DNA of 6,637 nucleotides from Planctomycetaceae bacterium (GTDB lineage: Bacteria > Planctomycetota > Planctomycetia > Planctomycetales > Planctomycetaceae), in NCBI GenBank assembly GCA_029259875.1, contig JAJDEK010000375.1, positions 1-6,637 of the forward strand. Reading direction: 5' to 3'. The notes under the pieces were generated by a model. That model was not told the DNA's origin. It saw only the letters and a list, made by a program, of their open reading frames with translations, and ran no database searches. A program made the position numbers and the translations under genes. Below are positions 5,811 to 6,637 of the stretch, in pieces. Numbering within the stretch: the stretch's first letter is position 1; each line of letters opens with the position of its first letter.

Positions 5811-5902
5811 GATTGCTGTGCGAAACTTTCAAGTATGGCACATTTCATATTGCAGGAATCCTCTAATTTTCAGCAGCAAAGAGAAATAATAAGAGCATTT
5901 TT

Positions 5903-6637
5903 ATGAGTACCGTCCGAACTCGTTTTGCCCCCAGTCCAACAGGCTACATGCATATTGGAGGTATGCGTACTGCTTTATTTAACTGGCTTTGGGCGCGGCA
6001 CAACGGTGGACAATTTATTCTTCGCATCGATGACACTGATCAGGAACGCAACCTTTCGGAGGCACTTGGCCCCATTCTGCAGGCGTTCAAATGGCTGGGA
6101 CTGAATTGGGATGAAGGTCCAGAAGTCGGCGGAGACAATGGCCCTTACTTTCAGTCGGAAAGAAACGACCTCTATCGGGCTGCCGTCGATCAACTCTTGG
6201 CGGAAGGCAAAGCCTATCGATGTTATGACACACCCGAACAAATTCAGGCCGACCGGGAAGCGGCTCAGAATGAAAAACAAAACTATCTAAATATTCGTCG
6301 TTCACTGGAACTTTCTGAGAGTGACAAAGAACAATATGAAGCAGAAGGCCGTCCTTCAGTGGTACGATTGTTGGTTCCTCGGGATCAGAAGATTCATATT
6401 GATGATGCCGTGCGTGGTCATGTTGAGTTCGATGCGGGCCTTATGTCTGACCCCGTGATTCTGCGAGCCAATGGAACACCACTGTATAATCTGGCGACTG
6501 TGATTGACGATGCTAGCATGAAGATCACGCATGTGATTCGCGCAGAAGAGCATCTTTCGAATACTCCGGTCCAGGTTTTGATTTATCAGGCACTCGGTTA
6601 TGAATTACCACAGTTTGCTCACATTCCTTTTGTTGCA
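5903..6637 (+). CDS. gltX: Glutamyl-tRNA synthetase, N-terminal half (cut by window edge)
   Basis: 245 residues run open to the window edge; complete enzymes are about 470-520. It is a class I synthetase that charges tRNA-Glu with glutamate in the cytoplasm. The HIGH-type signature is in [20 protein letters not shown] (7-26), followed by RIDDTD (41-46), the GPYFQSER block (80-87), a VRGHVEFD segment (170-177), [14 protein letters not shown] (190-203) and the [17 protein letters not shown] region (208-224). All fit bacterial GluRS rather than GlnRS. The KMSKS loop and anticodon-binding domain lie outside the window. The zinc-binding Cys-x-Cys...Cys-x-His/Cys set of E. coli GluRS is absent: only C107 remains and the second position is D109, while the later pair is replaced within [11 protein letters not shown] (127-137). 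Such zinc-free forms exist in many bacteria. AAGAG at 5891-5895, 7 nt before the ATG, is a reasonable ribosome site. Confidence 0.96.
   Translation, partial: MSTVRTRFAPSPTGYMHIGGMRTALFNWLWARHNGGQFILRIDDTDQERNLSEALGPILQAFKWLGLNWDEGPEVGGDNGPYFQSERNDLYRAAVDQLLAEGKAYRCYDTPEQIQADREAAQNEKQNYLNIRRSLELSESDKEQYEAEGRPSVVRLLVPRDQKIHIDDAVRGHVEFDAGLMSDPVILRANGTPLYNLATVIDDASMKITHVIRAEEHLSNTPVQVLIYQALGYELPQFAHIPFVA

Noticed and set aside
5975..6280. Minus-strand ORF of 101 codons inside gltX
   Set aside because: It is antisense to the conserved GluRS catalytic core and has no independent support.

Overview
The window looks like an ordinary chromosomal segment of a planctomycete. This rests on the character of the proteins (a UbiD homologue with the wording usual in planctomycetes, a stand-alone LigD-type 3'-phosphoesterase domain, a GluRS without the zinc cysteines), a moderate GC content judged by eye at just under 50%, mostly weak Shine-Dalgarno sites, and short genes on alternating strands. 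Gimesia or a relative would fit, but genus is a guess. I see no mobile element, CRISPR array, tRNA, rRNA or phage gene.

Layout from left to right. (1) 1-751, minus: N-terminal 250 residues of a UbiD-family prenylated-FMN decarboxylase, cut by the window edge. (2) 752-964: divergent intergenic region with a perfect extended -10 for ubiD and a weaker candidate promoter for the next gene. (3) 965-2149, plus: membrane-anchored calcineurin-like metallophosphoesterase of the YkuE/LpxG type. (4) 2175-3203, minus, convergent with it: membrane-anchored or secreted DNase I-like nuclease with a full catalytic set. (5) 3204-3473: divergent intergenic region with a 7-bp hairpin. (6) 3474-4604, plus: GT4 glycosyltransferase (AmsD-like) with a TTG start, followed 12 nt later by (7) 4617-4991, plus: stand-alone 3'-phosphoesterase domain protein resembling the N-terminal domain of LigD; the two probably share a transcript. 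(8) 4998-5663, minus: unrecognised 221-residue exported or anchored protein, only 6 nt from the preceding stop. (9) 5664-5902: divergent intergenic region with good promoter candidates in both directions and two palindromes. (10) 5903-6637, plus: N-terminal half of glutamyl-tRNA synthetase gltX.

Apart from the GT4/phosphoesterase pair, the genes do not form an operon or an obvious shared pathway. The themes are quinone biosynthesis (ubiD), envelope work (metallophosphoesterase, glycosyltransferase, anchored unknown), nucleic-acid hydrolysis or repair (DNase I-like, 3'-phosphoesterase) and translation (gltX). I did not find convincing evidence of a new multi-gene system. The points most worth a second look are the stand-alone phosphoesterase with an altered active-site position, the cysteine-free bacterial DNase I homologue, the palindrome overlapping the gltX -10 region, and a possible leaderless promoter for the unknown protein.
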